Shown: positions 42,336-51,183, numbered from the stretch's first letter. The stretch: DNA of 64,000 nt from RUG14871 sp045539425 (GCA_045539425.1 JAZQFH010000031.1:124001-188000), one strand, 5' to 3'. The notes: generated by a model not told the origin, from the letters alone. Numbers and translations are program-made.

Positions 42336-43271
42336 ATGTCTAATGTAGTACGTCTGATCAGTGCAAGCGGTTCGGATTTCGAACAGATGAATGCACAGGA
42401 ATTAAAAGAATCCATCTTCAAATCAGAATCCCGCGTCATTATGGGACAGCATCTGCTCTTTGCGGGCCCGGGTCTTGTCAGAGGGGTCACAAACAGTGAA
42501 CTGATGTTTGCCTGGGGTGCTGATATGGTGATGCTGAATACCATTGATCTGGATCATATGGAGAATAATCCGGGCTTATGCGGCCTCACGCTGAAAGAAC
42601 TCAAAGCGCGCTGCAAGCGCCCTATCGGTGTCTATCTCGGCTGTCCTGCCGAGGGATCCCAGGACGGCGGAAAGAAAGCCCTCTACCGCAGGGAGGGCAT
42701 GGTCGCAACGAAGGAACACATTCTGAAATGTGCGGAAATCGGAGCGGATTTCATCGTGCTGGGCGGTAATCCGGGCAGCGGAACGAGCTTAAAGGATGTC
42801 ATTGCTTCCACAAAGCTGGCGAAAGAACTGCTGGGAGATTCCATGCTGATCTGTGCCGGAAAATGGGAAGACGGCATTCACGAAAAAGTACTCGGTGATC
42901 CGACAGCGGATTATGATACAAAGGACGTGATCCGGCAGCTGATTGATGCCGGAGCGGACTGCATCGACCTTCCGTGTCCGGGCTCCCGCGGTGGAATCAC
43001 GGTGGAGGATATCCGTTCCTTGGTCCAGTATGTTCATACATACAAACCGGGAACACTCACACTCTGCTTCCTGAATTCTTCCGTCGAATGTGCTGATCCG
43101 GAAACGATCCGCGCTCTGGCCATTCTCATGAAAGAAACCGGGGCAGACATTCATGCCATCGGGGATGGCGGTTTCTCCGGCTGCAGCTGGCCGAAAAATG
43201 TTTATCAGTTATCCGTCTCCATTAAGGGAGAACATTATACCTGGTTCCGTATGGCATCGGTAAATAAATAA
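42336..43271 (+). CDS. PTS-linked TIM-barrel-like protein of unknown function
   Basis: 311 residues. I do not know a characterised member. The pattern of short strands ending in Gly/Asp (ADMVMLNTIDLD, PIGVYLGCP, ADFIVLGGNPGSG, ADCIDLPCPGSRGG, DIHAIGDGG) indicates a TIM barrel with phosphate-binding glycine loops near the C-terminal end. It resembles a family repeatedly seen between PTS and pentose-phosphate isomerase genes (DUF7916-like by memory). TAGGAG precedes the start. Its position suggests an enzyme step on the imported sugar phosphate. Confidence 0.72.
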   Translation: MSNVVRLISASGSDFEQMNAQELKESIFKSESRVIMGQHLLFAGPGLVRGVTNSELMFAWGADMVMLNTIDLDHMENNPGLCGLTLKELKARCKRPIGVYLGCPAEGSQDGGKKALYRREGMVATKEHILKCAEIGADFIVLGGNPGSGTSLKDVIASTKLAKELLGDSMLICAGKWEDGIHEKVLGDPTADYDTKDVIRQLIDAGADCIDLPCPGSRGGITVEDIRSLVQYVHTYKPGTLTLCFLNSSVECADPETIRALAILMKETGADIHAIGDGGFSGCSWPKNVYQLSVSIKGEHYTWFRMASVNK

Positions 43272-43298
43272 AACTTATTCAGAAAAAGGAGAATTATC

Positions 43299-43763
43299 AT
43301 GAAGATTGCAATTGGAAACGATCATGTCGCAGTAGAAATGAAATGGGAAATCAAGAAATTCCTGGAAGAGAAGGGAATTGAGGTTATCAATGTCGGAACG
43401 GATTCCACGGAACGCTTCGACTATCCAATCAGCGGTTATAGGGTCGCCAAGATGGTCGCAAACAAAGAGGTCGACTACGGTGTTCTGATCTGCGGAACAG
43501 GTGTCGGTATCTCCCTTGCGGCAAATAAGGTGAAAGGGATCCGTGCCGTTGTATGTTCCGATCCTTATACAGCCAAACTGAGCAAACAGCACAACAATAC
43601 CAATATCGTTGCCTTTGGCGCAAGAGTCATCGGGATTGAGACAGCGAAGATGATTGTGGAAGAATGGCTGAATGCCTCCTTTGAAGGCGGAAGACATACC
43701 AACCGTGTCAACATGATCATGGAGATTGAAGAAACACAGCGCTTAAAGGCGGCAGAAGAATGA
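43299..43763 (+). CDS. rpiB: Ribose-5-phosphate isomerase B-family isomerase
   Basis: 154 residues, the standard RpiB size. NDHVAVEMK (usual DHAG/DHAA position), the catalytic Cys in LICGTGVGISLAANK, and the HNNTNIVAFGARV block are family features. It isomerises ribose-5-P/ribulose-5-P, or allose-6-P/allulose-6-P as AlsB/AlsI does. Next to an AlsE-like epimerase the second role is attractive. AAAAAGGAG precedes the start, and its stop overlaps the epimerase ATG (ATGA). Confidence 0.92.
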   Translation: MKIAIGNDHVAVEMKWEIKKFLEEKGIEVINVGTDSTERFDYPISGYRVAKMVANKEVDYGVLICGTGVGISLAANKVKGIRAVVCSDPYTAKLSKQHNNTNIVAFGARVIGIETAKMIVEEWLNASFEGGRHTNRVNMIMEIEETQRLKAAEE

Positions 43764-44419
43764 ACAAGAGACTCTTATGCCCGAGCATGATGTGCGCAAA
43801 CTACGGCCATCTGGCCGATGAAGTGCGTGCACTCGATGATGCCGGAGTGGATATTTTCCATTGTGATATCATGGACGGGACATTTGTTCCGAATTTCACC
43901 ATGGGCGTGATGGATGTGGAAACCATACGCCGCTACACCGATAAACCGGTGGACTGTCATCTGATGGTGGAGAATCCTGCCGGCAAGGTGGACTGGTTCA
44001 TCAAGGCCGGAGCGAATATCATCTACATTCATCCGGAAAGTGAAAGATATGTCGTGAAAACACTGGCTCACATCAAGGAGATGGGAGCTTACGCCGGTAT
44101 CGCGGTGAATCCGGATACCAGTGTCGCATCGATCAGTGAGATCCTGAATTTATGTGACTATGTCCTGGTCATGACGGTCAACCCGGGCTTTGCCGGACAG
44201 AGCTTCATCGATTTCACCCGTAAGAAAGTGGAACAGCTGATTGCCTTAAAGGAAGAATACGGCTTCAAGGTCATGATCGACGGCCACTGTTCTCCGGAAG
44301 TCATCGAAGACCTTTCTAATCTGGGAGCGGACGGCTTCATTCTGGGAAGCAGCGCTTTATTCCGTAAGGGAAAGACATATAAGGAACTGATCAGTCAGTT
44401 AAGAGGAGAGGAAGAATGA
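43760..44419 (+). CDS. Pentulose/hexulose-phosphate 3-epimerase (Rpe/AlsE family)
   Basis: 219 residues. Blocks: LCPSMMCANYGHL, FHCDIMDGTFVPNF, DCHLMVENP, and MTVNPGFAGQ. MTV and FAGQ follow E. coli AlsE (allulose-6-phosphate 3-epimerase) more than the SVNPGFGGQ of housekeeping Rpe. It would convert allulose-6-P to fructose-6-P, or ribulose-5-P to xylulose-5-P. It overlaps both neighbours by four bases (ATGA), making rpiB-epimerase-effector-domain a tightly coupled trio. Confidence 0.9.
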   Translation: MNKRLLCPSMMCANYGHLADEVRALDDAGVDIFHCDIMDGTFVPNFTMGVMDVETIRRYTDKPVDCHLMVENPAGKVDWFIKAGANIIYIHPESERYVVKTLAHIKEMGAYAGIAVNPDTSVASISEILNLCDYVLVMTVNPGFAGQSFIDFTRKKVEQLIALKEEYGFKVMIDGHCSPEVIEDLSNLGADGFILGSSALFRKGKTYKELISQLRGEEE

Positions 44420-45234
44420 AACGGATAGGAATGATTGTGCCGAGCGTGGATAATTCTTTCTTCGCATCTCTGGCGCACCATACGGAACAGTATCTGAAAG
44501 AGAAGGGGTATTCCCTCATCCTTGCGGACTCGGAAAACTCCGCGGAGCGGGAGAAGGAATATCTGAAGCTTTTCTCAGAAGTATGCGAGGGAATCATCGA
44601 TGTGAGCGGTCTGCGCGAATTCACGGATGATCTTTTACCGGAAGGCTTCCCGATCGTATTTGCGGACAGAAAGCCGGAGAGCGAACAGCCGCTTTCCTGG
44701 GTCGCAAATGACGACGAGAGCGCCATGCGCGAAGCGACTCTATATCTTCTTCGGAAGGGCTGCAAAAACATCATCCTCTTACCGGGTTATATTGCCGAAA
44801 AGCAGGAAAACCCGCGTGTTCGCGGATACCGGCTGGCACTGGAAGAATCCGGTATGCCTTATAATCCGGATTACGTCCTGAACAGAAAAGGCAAAAAGAG
44901 TTCAGAAGAGGAAAGTTCTGAACTGATTATGCAAATTATGCAGAAATCCATCAAAGTAGATGCTATAATAACATCGTCAGACCGTGCCGCTTTCGGAGCA
45001 ATCAAAGCACTCGGCAGAGTCGGATACTATGTACCGGAGGATGTGAAACTGATCAGTTTTGACAACAGCCCGTACTCCCTGATGGTATCCCCGTCCATTA
45101 CGGCAATTGACCGTAATCCGGAAGAAATCAGCCGGGAAGCCTGCAATGTGCTTCTCAGACGCATGAGTCATAATCCAGAAGTTGAGCAGAAAACAGTACC
45201 GGTATCCCTCATCGAGAGAGACAGTACACGCTAG
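44416..45234 (+). CDS. LacI-type effector-binding domain without DNA-binding head
   Basis: 272 residues. It begins at RIGMIVPSVDNSFFASL, the position where the sugar-binding domain of LacI regulators starts, and ends PVSLIERDST like a complete LacI. The 60-residue helix-turn-helix head is absent; it is 64 residues shorter than the LacI protein encoded at 39720-40730. The ATG overlaps the epimerase stop (ATGA) after AGAGGAGAGG, so this is the native start and not a truncated call. It could sense the sugar phosphate and pair with the full repressor, or work as a cytosolic sugar-binding protein. Confidence 0.88.
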   Translation: MKRIGMIVPSVDNSFFASLAHHTEQYLKEKGYSLILADSENSAEREKEYLKLFSEVCEGIIDVSGLREFTDDLLPEGFPIVFADRKPESEQPLSWVANDDESAMREATLYLLRKGCKNIILLPGYIAEKQENPRVRGYRLALEESGMPYNPDYVLNRKGKKSSEEESSELIMQIMQKSIKVDAIITSSDRAAFGAIKALGRVGYYVPEDVKLISFDNSPYSLMVSPSITAIDRNPEEISREACNVLLRRMSHNPEVEQKTVPVSLIERDSTR

Positions 45235-45246
45235 AAAGGACGAACG

Positions 45247-45768
45247 ATGGGATTATTTGATAAATTATTCAAGAAAGTTGAAGAAAAAGTAGTAGAATTA
45301 CCGCAGTTGAACGTAGCTGATGATGATATCGTCGCATTAGCCGATGGCAAGGTCATTGATGTCAAGACAGTCAGCGATGCCATGTTCGCAGAAGAAATGA
45401 TGGGCAAAACCATTGCTTTCCGTTATGATGCAGACAAGGTCACTCTCTGTGCTCCGGCAAACGGAACGCTCGGTGTTCTCTTCCCGACAGGCCATGCTTA
45501 TGGAATTCTGATGAACAACGGTGTTGAACTGCTTGTCCATATCGGCGTTGATACAGTCAATTCCAAAGGTGATGGATTCAAGATTCACAACAAAAAGCAG
45601 GGTGATGCCATTAAGGCCGGTGATCCGATCGTTACGGTTGACATGAAGAAACTGAGAGCTTCCTATGACATGAGCACGATGCTGATCATCACAAACCCGA
45701 ATGATCTGGAATTCAATTTCATCGGTGAAAAGGACGTTGTCCGCGGTGAAAGCCTCTTAGTAAAATAG
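45247..45768 (+). CDS. PTS EIIA, glucose family
   Basis: 173 residues. EIIA-1 domain with FPTGHAYG (His83) and the phosphorylated His98 in LLVHIGVDTV; ADGKVIDV opens the conserved fold. It passes phosphate from HPr to the EIIBC encoded at 40894, which lacks an EIIA. It closes the operon and has a Lys/Glu-rich N-terminal helix before the fold. GAAAGGA precedes the start. A strong terminator follows. Confidence 0.93.
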   Translation: MGLFDKLFKKVEEKVVELPQLNVADDDIVALADGKVIDVKTVSDAMFAEEMMGKTIAFRYDADKVTLCAPANGTLGVLFPTGHAYGILMNNGVELLVHIGVDTVNSKGDGFKIHNKKQGDAIKAGDPIVTVDMKKLRASYDMSTMLIITNPNDLEFNFIGEKDVVRGESLLVK

Positions 45769-45779
45769 CAGAAAACAGC

Positions 45780-45804
45780 GGCGGTAGAATCTACCGCCTT
45801 TTTT
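45780..45804 (+). terminator. Terminator of the allose-like PTS operon
   Basis: GGCGGTA/TACCGCC stem with loop GAATC and six T residues. Confidence 0.9.
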
Positions 45805-45814
45805 GTGGCAAAAG

Positions 45815-45838
45815 AAAACGGACATCTGTCCGTTTTTT
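45815..45838. terminator. Bidirectional hairpin before the Pr6Pr-like gene end
   Basis: 10-bp stem AAAACGGACA/TGTCCGTTTT with a 2-base turn. It ends the minus-strand gene that stops at 45842 and backs up the plus-strand terminator. Confidence 0.82.
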
Positions 45839-45841
45839 GCT

Positions 45842-46459
45842 TCACTGATGTATGCGGCTGTTGATTTTGCGCAGCAGGGTACCAATCAGGTAATCTCCTC
45901 CAAAGAGCGCCAAGATAATAAATACTGCCGCAACATTGCCAAAGAGGAAGAAGCCGTACCAGTCGTTCTTATTCGGAAAGACACCGATGCCGTTGAGGGC
46001 AATATTCCCGAGATAATAGATCCCGTAAAGGAAGATCGGCAACATCATATATCCGTTCTCCCGCTTTTCCATTTCTGTTTCATTGAATACGACAAACTCA
46101 CCGATGGCGAGTAACGGAATCAGAAGGTGGAAGTAGAAATTCGCTCCGCGGAACATGAAGGGGTAGCCGAAGATCGGACCCAGAAAGACAAGGACAACGA
46201 TGAGTGTCAGTGTCACGGCACAGCTCGCAACATACTTCAATACGTCACGGAAAGCGTCAGTTTCCTGATTGGAACGCATGAGATAATAGATGCAGGCAGC
46301 ACCTTCAAAGAGGTTGCTTAAGACCGTGAAGTATTTTAAGGAACGTATCCCGTTTCCCTGAAGCGGGCCTTCTGCGTGGAATACCATCAGATAATAGCCA
46401 TACGCCACAAGTATCGCAATCAGAATATTGAGACAGTTTCTGAGATTCTTTCTTTTCAT
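45842..46459 (-). CDS. Pr6Pr/FAR-17a-like membrane protein
   Basis: 205 residues with six predicted membrane helices (about 8-27, 43-62, 76-97, 106-124, 136-155, 168-192). The KYFTVLSNLFEG block after helix 1 and the spacing of helices resemble Pr6Pr/AIG1-like membrane proteins; the molecular role of bacterial members is not known. No good ribosome site is seen, and a TATGAT lies 13 bases before the ATG, so the leader is very short. It ends at a bidirectional terminator. Confidence 0.65.
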   Translation of the reverse strand: MKRKNLRNCLNILIAILVAYGYYLMVFHAEGPLQGNGIRSLKYFTVLSNLFEGAACIYYLMRSNQETDAFRDVLKYVASCAVTLTLIVVLVFLGPIFGYPFMFRGANFYFHLLIPLLAIGEFVVFNETEMEKRENGYMMLPIFLYGIYYLGNIALNGIGVFPNKNDWYGFFLFGNVAAVFIILALFGGDYLIGTLLRKINSRIHQ

Positions 46460-46580
46460 ACGAACTCATCTTATCATATTCCGCTTATTGCCCATAGAAA
46501 AATGATTCTTTCCAATATTTGGCGCTACCATTTCGGATATTTGTGTCATAATAAAAGTAACAATACATCTGGGAGATAAT

Positions 46581-47699
46581 ATGATAGTACGTGGTTTTTA
46601 CAAAGAGGACGATGATTTGGGGTGCCTCAGTAACTGGCACCACAGCAGCTTCGAGTATGCCGGAGTGTATTATAATTGCGCCGAACAGTTCATGATGTAT
46701 CAGAAGGCGATGCTTTTTGATGATGAACCGATTGCCAAAGAAATCCTTGCGACCGAGGATACTTTTTTGATGAAACAGCTTGGACGCAAAGTCCATAATT
46801 ATAATGACCTGCTCTGGCGAAAGCTCAGTTACCGCATTATGTACAAAGGCCTGAAAGCAAAGTTCCTGCAGAATCCGGAGTTAAGGGAAACCCTGTTAAA
46901 TACCGGAAATGATATTCTGGCGGAATGTGCCCCGCGGGACTTTATCTGGGGCATCGGCATGGGGAAAGATAATCCGGATCTGCAGGATACCTCAAAGTGG
47001 AGAGGATCCAACAAGCTCGGTATCCTTTTAATGGATGTCAGAAGTTCCTTAAGAGGGGAACTTGCGATTTTCGGAAACTACAAATACGTGGACGGAAAGG
47101 ACAGGGACTTTGAGGAATGGAACATGCGCGCAGGGGACTTAAGAAGGAACAACGAGTATTATGCCGTGATCCATACCTATGTGGATTCCTTCCAGAACTA
47201 TGACAAGGAGGAATTCTATTACGCCAGAACGCTACACGAGTGGGAAGAGATGTTAAGAAACGATCCGGAATGCAGGCTTCCTTTGGGCGGCTTCTATGAA
47301 CTGAAGCAGGAGCTCTTTGATTTGTCCCGGCTGAATGTGGACAGTTATCAGAACCGCTATGCGGCACTTCCCATCATAACCAAACGTGAAGTTGCCTGGA
47401 AGAATTCCGGAAGGGATGAATTCGGCATGATCACGATGGGGGCACCGGAATATGATGAGGAAACAAGAAACTGGCTCGGCTTACTGGATGAGCTGAACCT
47501 CTTAGATGAGAATTATTTGAAGAACTATGACGATGTCATGGGGAAGGATTACAACTCCCTCAGCGCAGAGCAGATTCTGACCGTGCTCACCTTTGCCATC
47601 CGCTCGGAGCGCTTCAATCCGGGAGCGCTGGCCAGAATGATCGAAGACGGCAGCGTGGAAAAGCTGGGAAGACGCTTACGTAAACTGACCAGAAAATAA
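46581..47699 (+). CDS. NADAR-domain protein with DUF6508-like C terminus
   Basis: 372 residues. The NADAR domain (about 1-155) is shown by LSNWHHSSFEYAG, the YNCAEQFMMYQKA helix, and DFIWGIGMG. NADAR proteins remove ADP-ribose groups, including from guanine in DNA, or cleave NAD-related nucleotides; some act as antidotes or in phage defence. The final 80 residues (SAEQILTVLTFAIRSERFNPG...IEDGSV) match a DUF6508-type module. A middle region (155-290) is unassigned. GGGAG precedes the start. It stands alone without an obvious toxin partner. Confidence 0.85.
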   Translation: MIVRGFYKEDDDLGCLSNWHHSSFEYAGVYYNCAEQFMMYQKAMLFDDEPIAKEILATEDTFLMKQLGRKVHNYNDLLWRKLSYRIMYKGLKAKFLQNPELRETLLNTGNDILAECAPRDFIWGIGMGKDNPDLQDTSKWRGSNKLGILLMDVRSSLRGELAIFGNYKYVDGKDRDFEEWNMRAGDLRRNNEYYAVIHTYVDSFQNYDKEEFYYARTLHEWEEMLRNDPECRLPLGGFYELKQELFDLSRLNVDSYQNRYAALPIITKREVAWKNSGRDEFGMITMGAPEYDEETRNWLGLLDELNLLDENYLKNYDDVMGKDYNSLSAEQILTVLTFAIRSERFNPGALARMIEDGSVEKLGRRLRKLTRK

Positions 47700-47708
47700 A
47701 GGAATTCA

Positions 47709-47740
47709 TAAAAAAAAGAGGCTTCCGTCTGGAAGCCTTT
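47709..47740 (-). terminator. Terminator of the lysophospholipase gene
   Basis: Minus strand: AGGCTTCC/GGAAGCCT stem with a 4-base loop and a long T-run. Weak T content on the plus side. Confidence 0.82.
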
Positions 47741-47759
47741 CAAATGTTCTACTTGTCTA

Positions 47760-48686
47760 TTAGAGATAGCTGTCGAAGAACTGGATGATTCCCTGTTCGA
47801 CATCGAACTTGATCTCGTCGTAGTTGTGGATCTCGTGACGGTATCCGGTATAGAGGACCGTTGTGACATCATGTCCCGTATCCGTAAGCCAGTTGGCCGT
47901 CTGATAAACACCCGTACCGTACTGACCGACCGGGTCCTGATCTCCGGCAATGTTGTAGACCGGAAGCTCCTGCGGAACTTTCTTTGCCCATTCTTCGCCG
48001 GTGATGTCTTCCATCATCTGGTTGAAATAGAGCCAGGCACGGTTGCTGGTTGTCTTCGTAAAGGCATCAAACGGGTCTTTCGCATGGTCAATCTGAACAT
48101 ACGGATCATCGCAGATCCATTCATTTCCGAGCTTGACGCCTTCCTTGCATCTGGCGAACATCCAGCCCATGAATCTGGCACCGAGATTCGGATCGGCATC
48201 GTATGGCTGACCGTTTTCCACCAGATCCTTCAGATAGGCGAGGTTTTCCTTTAATCCCGGCCATTCTCCCGTTGTACCGCAGATCGTGACAGCGGTCAGA
48301 TCCTTACCGTATCTGGCCATGTACTGGCGGGCAATAAAGGAGCCCATGCTGTGGCCGAACATGAAATACGGAAGATTCGGATACATTTCACATACCAGAT
48401 CATGCAGCTTCTTTTCATCCTCGACCATGGTCGTGAATCCCTTGTCACCCCAGTCACCCCAGCAGTCATTCTCCATCGCCGTTTTCCCGTGTCCGACATG
48501 GTCATCCGCTGCCACAATGTATCCTGCATCCATAAAGGAAACAATCATGTGCAGATAGCGGCGGGAATGTTCTCCGAAGCCGTGAATCAGTTGGATGATA
48601 CCGACCGGACGGCAGGCAGGTACATAAACCCATCCGAAAACGGTGTCGCGTTCATTAAAAGAGCGAAACTTCACTTCATGTAACAT
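47760..48686 (-). CDS. Alpha/beta hydrolase, lysophospholipase/monoglyceride lipase type
   Basis: 308 residues. LIHGFGEHSRRY (oxyanion loop), the nucleophile elbow FGHSMGSF (Ser about 106), the Asp in GDQDPVG and the His in YRHEIHN follow the PldB/Hydrolase_4 pattern. It hydrolyses lysophospholipids or monoacylglycerols. The ATG at 48686 is preferred over a TTG six bases upstream, since AAAGGA lies nine bases before it. No signal peptide. It is divergent from the FucI-like gene. Confidence 0.87.
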   Translation of the reverse strand: MLHEVKFRSFNERDTVFGWVYVPACRPVGIIQLIHGFGEHSRRYLHMIVSFMDAGYIVAADDHVGHGKTAMENDCWGDWGDKGFTTMVEDEKKLHDLVCEMYPNLPYFMFGHSMGSFIARQYMARYGKDLTAVTICGTTGEWPGLKENLAYLKDLVENGQPYDADPNLGARFMGWMFARCKEGVKLGNEWICDDPYVQIDHAKDPFDAFTKTTSNRAWLYFNQMMEDITGEEWAKKVPQELPVYNIAGDQDPVGQYGTGVYQTANWLTDTGHDVTTVLYTGYRHEIHNYDEIKFDVEQGIIQFFDSYL

Positions 48687-48842
48687 ATTCAATTATCCTT
48701 TCATCAGAGAGCGTATCTCTCATCTCTACTTTTATGATATCACAATTCTGAGAGTACTAATGATGAACACTCGTACACTTCGTCGTATATTTGAGCCTCT
48801 TTTGTGATAAGATGAAGTAAGAGAATACGAGGTATAAAATAA

Positions 48843-50036
48843 ATGAAAATTGGTGTTTACTACATTGAAAGCACAAATGCGGAAAGCGTGAATATCAACC
48901 GCTATAACCGCGAAGTCGTCGAAAAGCTGGGCGAGCTTTCCCAGTCCGAGATTGAGTTTACGGATCTGGAACATGTTTTTGACTATGATCTGTTACTGAC
49001 ATTCATCGGCGGCGGCGGTACGGAAGGCCGCTTCAAGGCAGTCGTGGATAAACTGCCGCGTCCTGTCCTCTTATTGACAACAGGATACAATAACTCCCTT
49101 GCTGCCAGTATGGAGATTCTTTCCTATCTGAAACAGAATCAGATCCAGGGTGAGATCATCCACGGTTCCATGGAGAAGATGGCAGAGAGAGTCCGCGTTC
49201 TTGCCCGTGTGTTTGCGACAAAGAAATATCTGAAACAGCTGAGAATCGGACGCGTCGGAAAACCGAGCGACTGGCTGATCTCTTCCGATGTGGATGCGGA
49301 AGAATCCTATAAGAAAAACGGCATCACGATCGTCGATATCCCGATGGAAGAATTCTTTGCGGAAATCGCCAAGAAAGAATATGAAGACAATGAATACACC
49401 GCTTTAATTAAGGCAAAGAACTGGCATCCGCAGGATACGGAACTCTGCTGCGAGATCTACGGTGCCTTAAAGAGAATCTGCTGCAAATACGAACTCGGCG
49501 GAGTTACGGTACGCTGTTTCGATCTGCTTGGTCCGATCAAGGGAACAGGCTGTCTGGCACTTGCCGTACTGAATGCGGAAGGCGTCTATGCGGGATGTGA
49601 AGGGGATACCCCGGCATTGATCTCGATGTGTGTCGCCGGCAATCTGACAGGCAAACCAGTCTTTATGGCAAACCCGAGCCGCATTCTGAGCGATGACAAT
49701 GATATCATCTTCGCTCACTGCACGCTCCCGATCAACATGCCGACTTCCTTCGAACTGATGACACACTTTGAAAGCGGACTCGGCGTCGCATTCCGCGGTC
49801 ATATCACGGAAGGACCGATCACACTGTTTAAGACAAGCGGTCTGCTTGACAGACACTATGTTGCCCGCGGCGAGCTGAAAGAGAACCTGACGGAAACCAA
49901 TTTATGCCGTACACAGGTCCGCATCCATCTTGAAGAGGAAGATCTGAAGTACTTCCTGACTGACTCCATCGGCAACCACCATATGATCATCAACGGTGAC
50001 TATAAGGATCTCATCGAAGAGTTCTATCGCTGGTAA
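48843..50036 (+). CDS. L-fucose/arabinose isomerase-fold protein
   Basis: 397 residues. The layout (N-terminal Rossmann-like domain, ILSYLK region, YAGCEGDTPALISM metal-site block, and C-terminal beta domain with HITEGPITL) fits the L-fucose isomerase-like family (COG2407). Proven members isomerise aldoses and ketoses with Mn, but many relatives are unassigned. It is shorter than FucI (about 590). GAGG lies 12 bases before the start. No kinase or aldolase accompanies it, so the substrate is unknown. Confidence 0.8.
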   Translation: MKIGVYYIESTNAESVNINRYNREVVEKLGELSQSEIEFTDLEHVFDYDLLLTFIGGGGTEGRFKAVVDKLPRPVLLLTTGYNNSLAASMEILSYLKQNQIQGEIIHGSMEKMAERVRVLARVFATKKYLKQLRIGRVGKPSDWLISSDVDAEESYKKNGITIVDIPMEEFFAEIAKKEYEDNEYTALIKAKNWHPQDTELCCEIYGALKRICCKYELGGVTVRCFDLLGPIKGTGCLALAVLNAEGVYAGCEGDTPALISMCVAGNLTGKPVFMANPSRILSDDNDIIFAHCTLPINMPTSFELMTHFESGLGVAFRGHITEGPITLFKTSGLLDRHYVARGELKENLTETNLCRTQVRIHLEEEDLKYFLTDSIGNHHMIINGDYKDLIEEFYRW

Positions 50037-50045
50037 TTTCATAAT

Positions 50046-50078
50046 CCAAGAGGCTTCGGCCTCTTTTTTCTTTTTTTG
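50046..50078 (+). terminator. Terminator after the FucI-like gene
   Basis: AAGAGGC-TTCG-GCCTCTT stem, UUCG-type loop, long T-rich tail. Confidence 0.92.
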
Positions 50079-50130
50079 AAATGATATTGAGTGTACAATA
50101 GAACTGCATGCAAGCCGGAGGGGAACGTCT

Positions 50131-51036
50131 ATGAAACTATATCTGATCAAACAGTCATTACTGTCAACTGATCGCGATCAGCTGAGTGCACCGTATGTTG
50201 CCATACTGTCATCCGATGAGTGGCAGAAGGAACATGAGTGGTTTCAGCTGGAAATGGATCTGGAACTGGAAAATGAGAAAATGACATCTGCCGTTGTGGG
50301 ATACGATACGCTCTCCGGCTCTTTCAGTATTCCGAACCGTGCCGACCTGCAGAAAGAGGACGACTGCTTCCGCTTTGTACTGGATGAGAGGGGAATCGTC
50401 TTTATTGATGACAGCGGCTACGTACAGAAGAAAGTCGATCACATTCAGAAGAACAAGAAATGGACACTTCCGTCTCTGGAGCGCTTCCTCTATGATTTTC
50501 TGGACAGCATCGTATACAGGGATCTCCGCATCATGGAACAGTTTGAAGACGTTCTGGATGAGATGGAATCCTCCTTGCTGAGAGGGGAACTCAGCGTGGA
50601 TGCCGCAAAACTGAACATGATCCGCTCCGAGCTTCGCTATCTTCTGATCTATTACGATCAGTTACTGGATCTCTCGCAGGAGCTGGAAGAGAATGAAAAT
50701 GAGTTCTTTGCGGAAGAGAATCTCCGCTATTTCCATCAGTTTCTCAGCCGTGTGGAAAGACTGCAGCAGACAGCTTCCTACCTCAGAGACTATACGACGC
50801 AGATCCGTGATCTCTCCCAGCAGAATAACGACATCCGTCAGAACCGCATCATGACGATTCTGACGGTTGTAACAACCATCTTCATGCCACTGACGCTGAT
50901 TGCCGGCTGGTACGGGATGAACTTCAAATACATGCCGGAACTCAATTCCGTTTACGCTTATCCGTTAGTGATTCTGATCAGCGTGCTGATTGTGATCGTA
51001 TCACTCTGGTATTTCCGGAAAAAACACTGGTTATAA
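50131..51036 (+). CDS. corA: CorA-family magnesium transporter
   Basis: 301 residues. A cytosolic alpha/beta funnel and long helix (about 1-240) precede two C-terminal membrane helices (about 248-267 and 276-295). The signature YGMN at the end of helix 1 forms the ion filter. CorA pentamers carry Mg2+ and sometimes Co2+ or Ni2+ into the cell. GGAGGGG precedes the start. Single gene with a terminator on each side. Confidence 0.92.
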   Translation: MKLYLIKQSLLSTDRDQLSAPYVAILSSDEWQKEHEWFQLEMDLELENEKMTSAVVGYDTLSGSFSIPNRADLQKEDDCFRFVLDERGIVFIDDSGYVQKKVDHIQKNKKWTLPSLERFLYDFLDSIVYRDLRIMEQFEDVLDEMESSLLRGELSVDAAKLNMIRSELRYLLIYYDQLLDLSQELEENENEFFAEENLRYFHQFLSRVERLQQTASYLRDYTTQIRDLSQQNNDIRQNRIMTILTVVTTIFMPLTLIAGWYGMNFKYMPELNSVYAYPLVILISVLIVIVSLWYFRKKHWL

Positions 51037-51038
51037 TC

Positions 51039-51064
51039 AAAATGCCCCTGTGGGCATTTTTTTG
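51039..51064 (+). terminator. Terminator after corA
   Basis: 9-bp stem AAAATGCCC/GGGCATTTT, loop CTGT, T-run. Confidence 0.92.
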
Positions 51065-51183
51065 TAATACAAACATGTGCAGATGTCGATAAAAAAACAG
51101 TTTAATTGACGAGGGATATGCATGCCGCGTTTTGGAAATGTATAATAAAAGTAACATACAAAGGGGAAGGGAGGTTCACATCC

